Source of the DNA: Terriglobia bacterium
GTDB taxonomy: Bacteria; Acidobacteriota; Terriglobia; Bryobacterales; Bryobacteraceae
Length of the DNA stretch: 64,000 nt
Direction of reading: 5' to 3'
Assembly (NCBI GenBank): GCA_020073145.1
Contig: JAIQFS010000005.1
Location: 62,001-126,000, forward strand
The position numbers were made by a program, and so were the translations under genes. How positions within the stretch are numbered: the first letter of the stretch is position 1; every line of letters begins with the position of its first letter. The notes below the pieces were generated by a model. It was not told the DNA's origin. It did not search any database and saw only the letters and a list, made by a program, of their open reading frames with translations. Positions 53,062 through 62,762 of this stretch are shown here, piece by piece.

Positions 53062-53361
53062 TCGGTTCGGGAACTCGGTGCTCAGCCCGAACCCGGCGGG
53101 GCATCGTCAAGATGCTTCCGTCCGAAATCCCGGCGCAGCCAGCTAATTTGCCCCCGCTCATAGACTTGTCCCCGTAACCGCACTTCTCCCGGAAACTGCC
53201 TCCGTGCCACCAGCCGCGCGTGTTATCCTTGGTTACATTGAGGGCTTTAAGCGGATGTGCCCGCATGTTTCGGTTCCCGCCGATTCCGACTGGTTGGTAA
53301 CTTGCGACTTCAGCCGCCACGTCCCTAGTGGTATCGTCTTTTAGAAGAAGAACCGGACGCC

Positions 53362-55641
53362 ATGTTTGAGCTGCTGTTCAAATACCCGGCCAGCCTTTTC
53401 CACAAAGGACACTTCGTCTTTCTCACGCCATGGCCTCTGTGGCTGCTCGGCTTGGGCATCCTGGCGGCGGCCGGCCTGTTGTTCTGGCATGTGCGGCGGA
53501 ATCACGGAATGCTGAGCGGGGCCCGCCCGGTGGCCATCTGGCTGCTCGAAACCGCGCTCATCGCGCTGCTGTTGTTCCTGCTGTGGCATCCGGCGCTGAG
53601 TGTGGCCACCTTGCGGCCGCAGCAGAATGTGGTTGCCGTGCTGGTCGATAATTCGCGTAGCATGACCATCGCTGACGATTCCGGCACGCGGCTGGCGCGC
53701 GAGCAAGCGGTGCTCAACGATGGTCTGCTGAAGGCGCTCGCGGAGCGCTTCCAGGTCCGCCTCTACGACTTCGGCGCCGACGCCCAGCGGATTCAGAAGC
53801 CGCTCGATGCCACTGGCGCCGCTCCGGCCACGCGGATCGGCAACACGCTCGAGCGCGTGCTGGCCGAATCGTCTTCGCTGCCCCTCGGCGCGATCGTCCT
53901 GCTCAGCGACGGCGCCGATAATTCCGGCGGAATCGATCTCGATACCATCGCCGCCATTCGCCGCCAGCGTATTCCGATTCACACCGTGGGATTCGGCCGC
54001 GAACATCCGCAGCGCGACGTGGAAGTCACCGATGCGGTTCTCCCGGCCCGCGCCTTGCCGCAGTCCCGGCTTACGGCGATGGTGACGCTGCAGAGCTACG
54101 GCGTATCCGGCAGCAAAGCCCGGCTGAGTGTCCGAGGCGACGGCAAAGTGCTCGCCTCGCAGGACATTACGTTGAAGGGCGATGGCGAGAACCAGAGCGA
54201 ACCCGTCACCTTCAATGTCGGTCAGGCCGGTCCCAAGACGCTGGAGATCGGCGTGGACCCCGTCTCCGGAGAAGAGAACGCGCTGAACAATAAGATCACG
54301 CGCCTGGTCAACGTGCAGGCGCGCAAGCCGCGCATCCTTTACTTCGACGGCGAGCCGCAGTGGGAGTACAAATTCGTACGTCGCGCCATGGACGATAACC
54401 CCGACATCGTGGTCTTCGCCATGGAGCGCACCACCCAGAACAAGATCTATCGCCAGCCCTGCCCTGCGCCGGACTGTCCGGAAGGCTTTCCCAAGAACCA
54501 GAAGGAGTTGGAGGAGGGATTCCCTTCCAAGCCCGAAGACCTGTTTACCTTCCAGGGGCTGATGCTGGCCAACGTGGAAGCCGGATTTTTCACGCCCACC
54601 CAGGAGCAATTGATTCACGATTTCGTGGATCGCCGCGGCGGCGGGTTGTTATTCATGGGCGGCCGGGCGAGTCTTTCCGAGGGCGCCTATGCGAGTTCGT
54701 CGCTGGCTGATCTGGTTCCCACCAAGCTGCCGCCCAATAAAGGCACCTTTCACCGTGACTTCAGCAAGGTCGAGTTGACGGGACCGGGCCGCCAAAGTAT
54801 CCTCACCCGTCTGGATGAAAACCCGGAACGCAACGTGCAACGTTGGAAAGACATGCCCCAAGTGGCCGACTACCAGGAAGTGGGCGAGCCTAAGCCCGGG
54901 GCCACTACCCTGCTCAACGTGATTCCGCCGAACCGCTCCGCCATCCCCTTGTTGGTGACGGAACCGTATGGCCGCGGCCGTACCGCCGTATTTGCCACCG
55001 GGGGGAGTTGGCGCTGGAAGATGTGGCTCCCGCATGACGACAAGACCCATGCCACGTTCTGGCAGCAGATGTTCCGCTACCTGGTGACGGACGCTCCCGG
55101 CCAGGTCACAGTGACCACGCCCAAGACGGTTCTGTCGGACGAGACCAAGGTGCCGCTGCGCGTCGAAGTGCGCGACAAACAGTTCAAGCCTCTGAGCACC
55201 GCCCGCGTGCAGGCGCGCTTCTTGGAGCCGGACGGCACATCGGCCACCGTCGAACTGGCGCCGCAGCCCCTCACCGAAGGCGTCTACACCGGCGAATGGA
55301 CGGCCGAAAAGCCCGGCTCGTACGTGGCGGAGATTCTGGCCGGAGAAGAACAGCAGGAAGTCGGCCGCGACGTGCTGGCCTTCCGCCGCGAAGACGGCGT
55401 GGCTGAGAACTTCCATACCGGACAAAACCGCGAGTTGCTGCAAAAGCTCTCGGACCAGACGGGCGGCAAATACTACAGCGCAGCCGATGCCTCCAAGCTG
55501 GCCACTGAGATCTCCTATTCGGAGGCCGGCATCACCTCGCGCGAGACCCGCGACCTGTGGGACATGCCCTTCCTGTTCCTGCTGGCCTTCGGCATCCGCG
55601 GTTCCGAGTGGGTGCTGCGCCGGAAATGGGGTGTGGTATGA
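53362..55641 (+). CDS. Membrane vWA protein with GATase-like region
   Basis: A 759-residue protein with two N-terminal membrane helices ('WPLWLLGLGILAAAGLLFWH', 'ETALIALLLFLLWHPALS') and a vWA domain with the MIDAS motif DNSRS at 96-100 and 'VLLSDGADNSGG'. The middle has a class-I-glutamine-amidotransferase-like fold ('ILYFDGEPQWEYKFVRRAMD', 'RGGGLLFMGGRASLSEGAYA'), as seen in BatA-associated membrane proteins; no catalytic Cys is obvious. A final hydrophobic stretch near 740. It heads the operon that runs to the window end. ATGA overlap with the next gene. Confidence 0.82.
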   Translation: MFELLFKYPASLFHKGHFVFLTPWPLWLLGLGILAAAGLLFWHVRRNHGMLSGARPVAIWLLETALIALLLFLLWHPALSVATLRPQQNVVAVLVDNSRSMTIADDSGTRLAREQAVLNDGLLKALAERFQVRLYDFGADAQRIQKPLDATGAAPATRIGNTLERVLAESSSLPLGAIVLLSDGADNSGGIDLDTIAAIRRQRIPIHTVGFGREHPQRDVEVTDAVLPARALPQSRLTAMVTLQSYGVSGSKARLSVRGDGKVLASQDITLKGDGENQSEPVTFNVGQAGPKTLEIGVDPVSGEENALNNKITRLVNVQARKPRILYFDGEPQWEYKFVRRAMDDNPDIVVFAMERTTQNKIYRQPCPAPDCPEGFPKNQKELEEGFPSKPEDLFTFQGLMLANVEAGFFTPTQEQLIHDFVDRRGGGLLFMGGRASLSEGAYASSSLADLVPTKLPPNKGTFHRDFSKVELTGPGRQSILTRLDENPERNVQRWKDMPQVADYQEVGEPKPGATTLLNVIPPNRSAIPLLVTEPYGRGRTAVFATGGSWRWKMWLPHDDKTHATFWQQMFRYLVTDAPGQVTVTTPKTVLSDETKVPLRVEVRDKQFKPLSTARVQARFLEPDGTSATVELAPQPLTEGVYTGEWTAEKPGSYVAEILAGEEQQEVGRDVLAFRREDGVAENFHTGQNRELLQKLSDQTGGKYYSAADASKLATEISYSEAGITSRETRDLWDMPFLFLLAFGIRGSEWVLRRKWGVV

Positions 55642-56555
55642 AACCCGCGATCCTGATGTTGGCGGCCGCCCTTTCCGCGCCCGCCGCCACCTTCTACGTC
55701 ACCCTTTCCGGTCTCGGCGGGGAGCCCGATTACGACCAGCGCTTCAGGATGTGGGCCGACGACATCGATTCCAGCCTCAAGCGTGCTGGCGGCGATGCCA
55801 ATGTGTTCACCCTGATCGCGCCCACCCGGGAGCAGATCCGCACGCGCCTCGGCGACATCGCCCGGCAGGCCAAGCCCGACGATGCTCTCGTGCTGATGTT
55901 GATCGGCCACGGCACCTATGACGGTGTCGACTACAAATTCAATATCCCCGGGCCGGATCTTACGGGAACCGAGCTGGCTTCTCTACTCGACCGCATCTCG
56001 GCGACTCGCCAACTTGTGGTCAATATGACCAGTTCCAGCGGCGGCTCCATCGCCTTGCTGCAGAAGAAAAATCGGATTGTCATTAGCGCCACCAAGAACG
56101 GCACCGAGAAAAATGCTACGGTTTTTGCCCGCTATTGGGCCGAAGCGCTGCGCGATCCGGCCGCCGATACGGACAAGAACGACGCTGTTTCCGCCTTGGA
56201 AGCGTTTCATTTTGCGCAGCGCAAGACCAATGAATCGTTCGACTCCGAGAAACGCCTGGCCACCGAACATGCGGTCCTCGAAGACGCGGGAAAGGGCGAC
56301 GGCGAGCGCGCGCCTTCCGCCGAGAACGGCGAAGGCAAATTGGCGGCCGTCTTTCCCGTGGTGCGTCTGGGGGCCAACGCCGCCGCGGCGCGGGACCCGG
56401 CCAAGCGCCCGTTGCTGGACAAGAAGGAACAACTGGAACAGGCCATCGACCAGCTCAAGTACGATAAGGCCGCCGTACCGGCCGATGAGTACCGCCAGCG
56501 TCTGAACTCGCTCCTTCTGGAGCTTGCCAAGACCCAGGAGGCGCTGGACCAGTGA
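55638..56555 (+). CDS. Caspase/legumain-like (C13) protein without catalytic Cys
   Basis: A 305-residue protein with a signal peptide ('ILMLAAALSAPAATF'). The clan CD layout is visible: 'DDALVLMLIGHGTYDGVDYK' contains the catalytic His91, and 'RQLVVNMTSSSGGSIALLQ' is the strand that normally carries the Cys, but here it has Ser/Thr (131-134). The C-terminus has 'KKEQLEQAIDQLKYDKAAVP'. So it is probably an inactive pseudo-protease or binder. It overlaps both neighbours by 4 nt. Confidence 0.7.
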   Translation: MKPAILMLAAALSAPAATFYVTLSGLGGEPDYDQRFRMWADDIDSSLKRAGGDANVFTLIAPTREQIRTRLGDIARQAKPDDALVLMLIGHGTYDGVDYKFNIPGPDLTGTELASLLDRISATRQLVVNMTSSSGGSIALLQKKNRIVISATKNGTEKNATVFARYWAEALRDPAADTDKNDAVSALEAFHFAQRKTNESFDSEKRLATEHAVLEDAGKGDGERAPSAENGEGKLAAVFPVVRLGANAAAARDPAKRPLLDKKEQLEQAIDQLKYDKAAVPADEYRQRLNSLLLELAKTQEALDQ

Positions 56556-58672
56556 GCCTCTTCCGGATGGCGGCGCCCGCGCTGCTGCTCGCTCTCGTTC
56601 TTCCCGCTCAGACCCTGCAACAGGCGGAAGCCTACACCAAAGCCCGGCAGTACCAGCAGGCGTACGACGCGTTCAAAGCGCTGGCGGCCCGATCCCCCAA
56701 AGACCCGGATCTCAAAGTGAAGTGGGGCCGCATGCTGATGGAGCATGCGCAGAACCCCGATCTGGAAGAAGCCGGCAAGCTCTTCCAGCAGGCTCTGGAG
56801 ATCAAGGAGAACCACCCCGGCGCCTTGCTGGGGCTGGCGCTGCTGGCGGAGGAGAACTTCGAAGGCAAGGCGGAGACGCTGGCGCAAAAAGCGCTCGAAG
56901 CCGATCCCAAGCTGCTCGAAGCCCAGGAACTGATTGCCCGCATTGCGCTTGAAGACAACAACGACGCCAAGGCCACCGCGGAAGCCAAGAAGGCCCTGGC
57001 CATCGACGCCAACTCCGTCCAAGGCAAGGCTGTGCTCGCCACCATCGACCTGCTGGCCGACAAGAAAGACACCGCCTGGGACCCCCATGCCGCCCGCGGC
57101 TACGAAACCATCGGCCATTTCTTTGTCCAGAACCGCCGATACGAAGAGGGAATCGACTACCTTCGTAAGGCGGTCGACATGGACCCCCAGCTCTACACCG
57201 CGCGTTCGGAATTGGGCATCAACCTCATGCGCCTGGGCCATGACGAAGAAGCCTTCAAGCAACTCGAAATCTGTTTCAACAGCGGGTTCCAGGACAACGC
57301 CACCGCCAATTCACTCAAGCTCATCGACAGCTACAAGAACTTCGTCGAGTACAAGACCGACAACATCATCCTGAAGGTGGATAAGAAGGAAGCCGGCATT
57401 CTGCGGCTCTACTTCGAGCCCGAGATGGAGAAGGTCATCGCGACCTACAACCAGAAATACAAGATGAAGCTCGACCGGCCGGTGCAAGTCGAGGTCTACC
57501 CCAACCACGAGGATTTCGCGGTGCGGACCCTCGGCGTGCCGGGCCTGGGCGCCCTCGGCGTCACCTTTGGCTACGTGGTGGCGATGGATAGCCCGTCCGG
57601 ACGGCCGCCTGGCCAGTTTCATTGGGCCTCGACGTTGTGGCATGAAATGAGCCACGTCTACACCCTGACCGCCACCGGGCATCGGGTGCCGCGCTGGTTC
57701 ACCGAAGGGATGGCCGTCCACGAAGAGACCGCCGTGAATCCCGAATGGGGCGATCGCTTGAGTCCGGAGATTATCATGGCGATCCACGGCAAGAAGTTGC
57801 TGCCGGTCGCCGACCTCGACCGCGGCTTCATCCATCCCACCGAGCCCGCGCAGGTCATCGTCAGCTATTTCCAGGGCGGCCGCATCTGCGACTACATCAA
57901 CCAGAAATGGGGCTGGGATACGCTGCTCGCCATGTTGCACGATTTCGGTAACGGGGAGGAAACCCCGGCCGTCATCCGCAAAGAGCTCAAGATCGAGCCC
58001 GAGGAGTTTGACAAGCAGTTCCTTGCTTTTGTCGAAGCCGACACCAAGAAACAGGTTGACAACTTCGACCAGTGGAAGAACGGCATCAAAAAGGTCTCCC
58101 AATTGGCCAAGGACAAGGACTGGGGGGCTGTGATCAAGGAAGGCGCCGCGATCCGTGATCTCTATCCCGATTACGTGGAAGCCGGCAGCGTCTATGAATT
58201 CCTTGCCACGGCCTACACGGAAAAGAACGACAAGCCGGCCGCCATCGCCGAACTCGAAAAGTACGTCAAGACCGGCGGCCGCTATCCCGACACCATCAAG
58301 AAGCTCGCCAAATTGTTGACCGAAGCCGGACAGAAGAAGGAAGCCGCCGAAGTCTTGGACCGGCTGAATTACATTTATCCGCTCGACAACCAGGCCCATG
58401 AGAGCCTGGGCTCGCTGTGGATGGAGCAGGGCAACGCGAGCGGGGCGATTCGCGAATTCCGCGCGATTCTGGCCCACAGCCCCATCGATCCGGCGCAGGC
58501 GCACTACGATCTGGCGCGCGCCTTGAACGCGAACCACCAGCCCGATCAGGCCAAGGACGAAATCTTCTCCGCCTTGGAGGCGGCTCCAAACTACCGGCCC
58601 GCCCAGAAGTTGCTCTTGGAGTTAAGCACCGCAGATAATCGAACTCCGCAGACCGCTGCACCGAAACCATAG
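56552..58672 (+). CDS. TPR protein with gluzincin (peptidase MA-like) domain
   Basis: A 706-residue protein from GTG 56552 (GTGA overlap), with a signal-like N-terminus. TPR-like repeats occur from about 25 to 260 ('YTKARQYQQAYDAFKALAAR', 'NRRYEEGIDYLRKAVDMDPQ') and again after 540. The zinc site is HEMSH at 364-368, followed by the third ligand Glu385 in 'RWFTEGMAVHEE', the gluzincin arrangement. It probably works in the periplasm; substrate unknown. Confidence 0.85.
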   Translation: MSLFRMAAPALLLALVLPAQTLQQAEAYTKARQYQQAYDAFKALAARSPKDPDLKVKWGRMLMEHAQNPDLEEAGKLFQQALEIKENHPGALLGLALLAEENFEGKAETLAQKALEADPKLLEAQELIARIALEDNNDAKATAEAKKALAIDANSVQGKAVLATIDLLADKKDTAWDPHAARGYETIGHFFVQNRRYEEGIDYLRKAVDMDPQLYTARSELGINLMRLGHDEEAFKQLEICFNSGFQDNATANSLKLIDSYKNFVEYKTDNIILKVDKKEAGILRLYFEPEMEKVIATYNQKYKMKLDRPVQVEVYPNHEDFAVRTLGVPGLGALGVTFGYVVAMDSPSGRPPGQFHWASTLWHEMSHVYTLTATGHRVPRWFTEGMAVHEETAVNPEWGDRLSPEIIMAIHGKKLLPVADLDRGFIHPTEPAQVIVSYFQGGRICDYINQKWGWDTLLAMLHDFGNGEETPAVIRKELKIEPEEFDKQFLAFVEADTKKQVDNFDQWKNGIKKVSQLAKDKDWGAVIKEGAAIRDLYPDYVEAGSVYEFLATAYTEKNDKPAAIAELEKYVKTGGRYPDTIKKLAKLLTEAGQKKEAAEVLDRLNYIYPLDNQAHESLGSLWMEQGNASGAIREFRAILAHSPIDPAQAHYDLARALNANHQPDQAKDEIFSALEAAPNYRPAQKLLLELSTADNRTPQTAAPKP

Positions 58673-58685
58673 AAACGGATTCATC

Positions 58686-59708
58686 ATGTCGACTACCGCA
58701 CCGCAGTTGGAGCCCGACGTTCTCAAGGCGCGCATTGAGCGCTTCCGGCAGGTCCAGTCCGAGATCGTGACGCAAGTGCGCCGCGTGATCGTGGGCCAGG
58801 AGGAGGTGCTGGAGCAGGTCATGATCGGCCTGTTCGTGGGCGGCCACTGCCTGATCACCGGATTACCCGGCACGGCCAAGACGTTGCTGGTGCGCACCAT
58901 GGCCCAGACCCTGGGCCTGATTTTCAAGCGCATCCAGTTCACCCCCGACCTGATGCCGAGCGATATTACCGGCACCGACATCATCGAGGAAGACAATACC
59001 ACCGGCCGGCGCACCTGGACCTTCGTGCCCGGACCGATCTTCGCCAATATCCTGCTGGCGGACGAAATCAACCGCACTCCGCCCAAAACGCAGAGCGCCC
59101 TGCTCGAAGCCATGCAGGAGAGGGCTTGCACAGTGCGCGGCCACAACTACGCCTTGCCTTCGCCGTTCTTCGTGCTGGCCACCCAGAACCCTATCGAACT
59201 GGAAGGCACCTACGCCCTGCCGGAAGCCCAGCTCGACCGCTTTCTGTTCAACATTCTGCTCGACTACCTCAACTCCGATGAGGAGCTCAAGGTAGTGGAT
59301 CTCACCACCGTGACCACCATCCCTCAGGCCGACTCGGTCACCAACGCCCAGGAAATCCTCGATTTCCAGCAGTTGGTCCGCATGGTCCCAATCGGCGAGA
59401 GTGTGGCGCGGCACGCTATCGATCTGGTCCGCGTCACCCGGCCGCGTGACGAAAGTGCCCCCGACTTCGTCCAAAAGTACGTGAACTACGGCGGCAGCGT
59501 CCGCGCCGCGCAATTCCTGGTGCTGTCGGCCAAGGCGCGGGCTTTGATGAAGGGCCGGTACCACGTGACGTTCGACGATATCCGCTCGCTCTATATCCCC
59601 GTGCTGCGCCACCGAATCCTGCTCAACTTCCACGCCGAATCGGACCGATTGAAGCAAGACGACATCCTGAAGAAGATCCTGGAGTGGAAGCTGGCTCCGA
59701 GGGAGTAA
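58686..59708 (+). CDS. MoxR family AAA+ ATPase
   Basis: A 340-residue AAA+ protein. Walker A 'GLPGTAKT' (59-66), Walker B 'ILLADEINR', sensor 'VLATQNPIELEGTYALPEAQ', 'LDRFLF' (arginine finger) - the classical MoxR signature. MoxR proteins act with vWA/DUF58 partners as chaperones or metal-insertion factors. The next genes encode those partners. It ends exactly where an intergenic repeat element begins. Confidence 0.93.
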   Translation: MSTTAPQLEPDVLKARIERFRQVQSEIVTQVRRVIVGQEEVLEQVMIGLFVGGHCLITGLPGTAKTLLVRTMAQTLGLIFKRIQFTPDLMPSDITGTDIIEEDNTTGRRTWTFVPGPIFANILLADEINRTPPKTQSALLEAMQERACTVRGHNYALPSPFFVLATQNPIELEGTYALPEAQLDRFLFNILLDYLNSDEELKVVDLTTVTTIPQADSVTNAQEILDFQQLVRMVPIGESVARHAIDLVRVTRPRDESAPDFVQKYVNYGGSVRAAQFLVLSAKARALMKGRYHVTFDDIRSLYIPVLRHRILLNFHAESDRLKQDDILKKILEWKLAPRE

Positions 59709-59857
59709 TTCACCGCCGGGACAGAGAGACGCCGAGATTCAAAGGATGCGAGGCAGTCAGGGCCCATGGTCATTCAATCAGAGCTGAAGCGCGCAGGGCG
59801 AAAGGCGCCGACCTGCGCCCCTCTCAAAACTCGGCGTCTCGGCGTCTCGGCGGCGAA
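59709..59857. mobile_element. Small MITE/REP-like element
   Basis: A 149-bp intergenic segment with imperfect terminal inverted repeats of about 35 bp: left TTCaCCGCCGgGAC...GAGACGCCGAG, right (reverse complement) TTCGCCGCCGAGAC...GAGACGCCGAG. The right arm contains three 8-bp units of CGCCGAGA. Such GACGCCGAGA-type repeats recur in many bacterial genomes. It separates moxR from the DUF58 gene in an otherwise tight operon and has no coding content. Confidence 0.6.
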
Positions 59858-59865
59858 ATAAGAAT

Positions 59866-60756
59866 ATGTTACAGCGATTCCTCGATCCCGCCACTCTCGC
59901 CGCCATTTCCGGGCTCGACCTGGTGGCCAAGACCGTCGTGGACGGCTTCGTGGCCGGCCTGCACCGCTCGCCCGACTTCGGATTCAGTCAGGAGTTTGCC
60001 GAGTACCGCGCTTATTCCGAGGGCGACGATCTCCGCCACGTCGATTGGAACGTGTTTGCCCGCACTGACCGCTGTTTTCTCAAGCGCTACCGCGGCGAAA
60101 CCAACACGCAAGTCCTGGTGCTGCTTGATACCTCGGCCTCCATGGCCTACGGCTCGCAGCCCGTCACCAAGCTCGATTTCGCGCGGTTCCTGACGGCGTC
60201 GCTGTGTTATATGGGCAACCTGCAGCGGGACGCGATGGGCCTGATCATCTTTGACGAGGACGTCGCCAACTACATTCCGCCCTCCACCCGGCAAGGCCAG
60301 ATCTTCCGCCTGTTGCACGCCATCGAAAAGGCGGAGCCAGGCACTCATACGGATTTTGCCAAGCCGTTTTTTCACTTCCAGAACTTCCTGCACCGGCGCG
60401 GCCTGGTGATCGTGGTCTCGGACTTCTACGAAGATCCCGAGGTGATTGTCAAAACGGTGGAGCCGCTGCGTTTTAAGGGCAATGAGGTGGTTCTGTTTCA
60501 CGTCCTCGACCCCCAGGAGATCGCGCCGAAATTCCGCGAGCCGGTGCTGCTGGTAGACATGGAAAACTCGGCAGCCGCCCTCGAGGTCTCGCCCGAATAC
60601 GCCCGCCACGAATATAAGCGCAAGATCGATGGGCATATCGAAGCGCTGAGCTCGAAAGCGCGCAGCCACGGCCTGGATTACTTCCTCATGAACACGGCCC
60701 GGCCCCTGGATGAGGGTTTGCGGGAATATCTGTTCATCCGGCAGGGGAGGATGTAG
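59866..60756 (+). CDS. DUF58 vWA-like protein
   Basis: A 296-residue protein. DUF58 core 'QEFAEYRAYSEGDDLRHVDW', 'NVFARTDRCFLKRYRGETNT', then a vWA-like part 'VLVLLDTSASMAYGSQ' with DTSAS. The pairing MoxR-DUF58 is widespread. There is no ribosome site of note; the start follows the small repeat element by 8 bp, so translation may rely on A-rich leader sequence. It shares its stop base with the next gene. Confidence 0.9.
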   Translation: MLQRFLDPATLAAISGLDLVAKTVVDGFVAGLHRSPDFGFSQEFAEYRAYSEGDDLRHVDWNVFARTDRCFLKRYRGETNTQVLVLLDTSASMAYGSQPVTKLDFARFLTASLCYMGNLQRDAMGLIIFDEDVANYIPPSTRQGQIFRLLHAIEKAEPGTHTDFAKPFFHFQNFLHRRGLVIVVSDFYEDPEVIVKTVEPLRFKGNEVVLFHVLDPQEIAPKFREPVLLVDMENSAAALEVSPEYARHEYKRKIDGHIEALSSKARSHGLDYFLMNTARPLDEGLREYLFIRQGRM

Positions 60757-62762
60757 TGGGTTTCTTCACCCCCTGGTTTCTCGCGGGTGCGGTGGGGGTG
60801 GGGCTGCCCATCTGGCTGCATCTGCTGCGTAAGCACCGCAGCACTCCAACCCCCTTCAGCTCGCTCATGTTCTTCGAGCAGCACATCCAAAGCTCGATCA
60901 AACACCGCCGCCTGCGCTACCTGCTGCTCTTTGCTCTGCGGACTCTGCTGGTTTTGCTGATCGTGCTGGCGTTTGCCCAGCCCTACATCCAGCAGAAGGT
61001 GCTCCCGCTCACGCGCTCCGGCCAGATCACCGTCGTCGCCATCGATAACTCCTTGAGCATGCAGGCGGGCGGCCGCCTGGACCAGGCCAAGCGCATGGCC
61101 AAATCCGAAGTGGGCAGCCTCCACGCCGGCGAGCGCGGTCAAGTGCTGGCTTTCGGATCGCGCGTGCAGGTCATGAGCGAAATCACCGACGACCACGCCC
61201 CGCTCAACGCCGGCATCGACTCCGTCGAACCCTCCGACGCGCGCACCTCTTATGGCGAGCTGGCGCGGTCGCTGCGCTCCATTTCCCAGGCCGCCCACCT
61301 GCCTCTCGAAGTGCATCTCTATTCCGACATGCAGCAGAGCGGAATGCCGGCCAACTTCAACGACTTGCGGCTGAGTGCCGACGTGCGCCTGGTGACCCAT
61401 CCCATCGATGCCAAGGCCGAGCCCAATTTTGCGGTCGAAAACGTGGTGGCGCCGCGGCGCGTCTATGACGCTAAGAAAGCCCGCGTTCTTGTCACGGTCG
61501 CCGGATTCAATAATCAAAAGTCCACGCGCAAGGTGACGCTGCTCCTCAACAATCGTGTGGTCGAAGCCAAGACCGCGGAGGTTCCGGAAGGCGGCCGGAC
61601 CTCCGTTGAGTTCCTCTCGCTCGACGTTCCCTACGGCTTGAACAAAGGCGAGGTCCGCATCGACGCCGCCGACCCTCTGCCCAACGACGATAATTTCTTC
61701 TTCTCCGTGGAACGCGCCGACCCGCGCCACGCCTTATTCGTGCACGAGCCCGAAAATACCAACGGCCTCGTGTATTTCAAGGCGGCGTTGGAATCGTCGG
61801 GCGAATCGGCGTTTGCCATCGACGCCGCCACGGCGGATCAGACCGCCAACCTGCTGCCTTCCAAGTACGCCTTCGTCGTTCTTTCCGACGTGGGCGGGCT
61901 TCCGCCCTCCTTCGAGAACCTCTTGCGCGAATATGTGCGCGGCGGCGGCTCGGTGCTGGTTTCCCTCGGCCGCCAGGCCGTGGCTCGCGCCCGCGTGCCG
62001 GTGTCCGATGCGCGCGTGGAGGCCGCCCGCTACGCCGGGCGAGAGGGCGAGCGTTTTCAGACCGCCATTGGGCTCGACACCTCGCACCCGTCCATCCTCA
62101 AGGACAACCGCTGGGATGATGTCAAGTTCTATCAGGCCATCCGCGTGAGCCCCGGCACCGCTCGTGTGGCGGCCCGGCTCTCCGATGGCACCCCTCTGCT
62201 CATCGATCAGCAGATGGGAGAAGGCCATGTCCTGGTGTTTGCCTCGACCCTCGACAACATCGCCAACGATTTTCCTGTGCACGCGTCCTTTGTGCCCTTC
62301 ATCCAGCAAACCGCGCGCTATCTCGGCCACCTGACGGAAGGCGCCCCCAGCATGGCGGTCGGATCGTTCGCCGAATTGCGCGACTCTAAGCAAAAGGGCG
62401 CGGCGGTCGACGTGGTCGACCCCAAGGGGGAGCGCGCTCTCTCGCTCGAAGAGGCCACCAAGGCCCAGAATATTCAGTTCACAATGGCCGGTTTTTACGA
62501 AATTCGGCGTCCCAACACCCCCAATGAGCTGGTGGCGGTCAATGCCGACCGCCACGAATCCGACCTGACCCCCATTCCCCAGGAGACCCTCACTTTGTGG
62601 CAGAATACAGCCGAGGGGTCACCAGCCGCGGGCGGGTCCGTGCAAGGCGAGCAAAAGCCGCTTTCGGTGTGGTGGTATGTGATGCTCGCGGTACTCGCGC
62701 TGGCTGTGGCCGAGTCCTTATTTGGAAACCGGTATCTATCGGTAGATAAAGAGGCGGCATGA
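60756..62762 (+). CDS. BatA-like membrane vWA protein
   Basis: A 668-residue protein from GTG 60756 (last base of the DUF58 stop) with GGGGAGG upstream. N-terminal BatA domain 'GVGLPIWLHLLRKHRSTPTP', 'RYLLLFALRTLLVLLIVLAF', then vWA 'VVAIDNSLSM' with DNSLS, and a second region similar to GATase-like folds ('REYVRGGGSVLVSLG'). The C-terminal helix is 'WWYVMLAVLALAVAESLFGN'. Probably the membrane partner of MoxR/DUF58. Confidence 0.9.
   Translation: MGFFTPWFLAGAVGVGLPIWLHLLRKHRSTPTPFSSLMFFEQHIQSSIKHRRLRYLLLFALRTLLVLLIVLAFAQPYIQQKVLPLTRSGQITVVAIDNSLSMQAGGRLDQAKRMAKSEVGSLHAGERGQVLAFGSRVQVMSEITDDHAPLNAGIDSVEPSDARTSYGELARSLRSISQAAHLPLEVHLYSDMQQSGMPANFNDLRLSADVRLVTHPIDAKAEPNFAVENVVAPRRVYDAKKARVLVTVAGFNNQKSTRKVTLLLNNRVVEAKTAEVPEGGRTSVEFLSLDVPYGLNKGEVRIDAADPLPNDDNFFFSVERADPRHALFVHEPENTNGLVYFKAALESSGESAFAIDAATADQTANLLPSKYAFVVLSDVGGLPPSFENLLREYVRGGGSVLVSLGRQAVARARVPVSDARVEAARYAGREGERFQTAIGLDTSHPSILKDNRWDDVKFYQAIRVSPGTARVAARLSDGTPLLIDQQMGEGHVLVFASTLDNIANDFPVHASFVPFIQQTARYLGHLTEGAPSMAVGSFAELRDSKQKGAAVDVVDPKGERALSLEEATKAQNIQFTMAGFYEIRRPNTPNELVAVNADRHESDLTPIPQETLTLWQNTAEGSPAAGGSVQGEQKPLSVWWYVMLAVLALAVAESLFGNRYLSVDKEAA

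Noticed and set aside
52919-53320. Minus-strand open frame of 133 codons in the gap before the vWA operon
   Set aside because: Much of it is antisense to the ankyrin gene, it lacks a ribosome site and has no recognisable domain.
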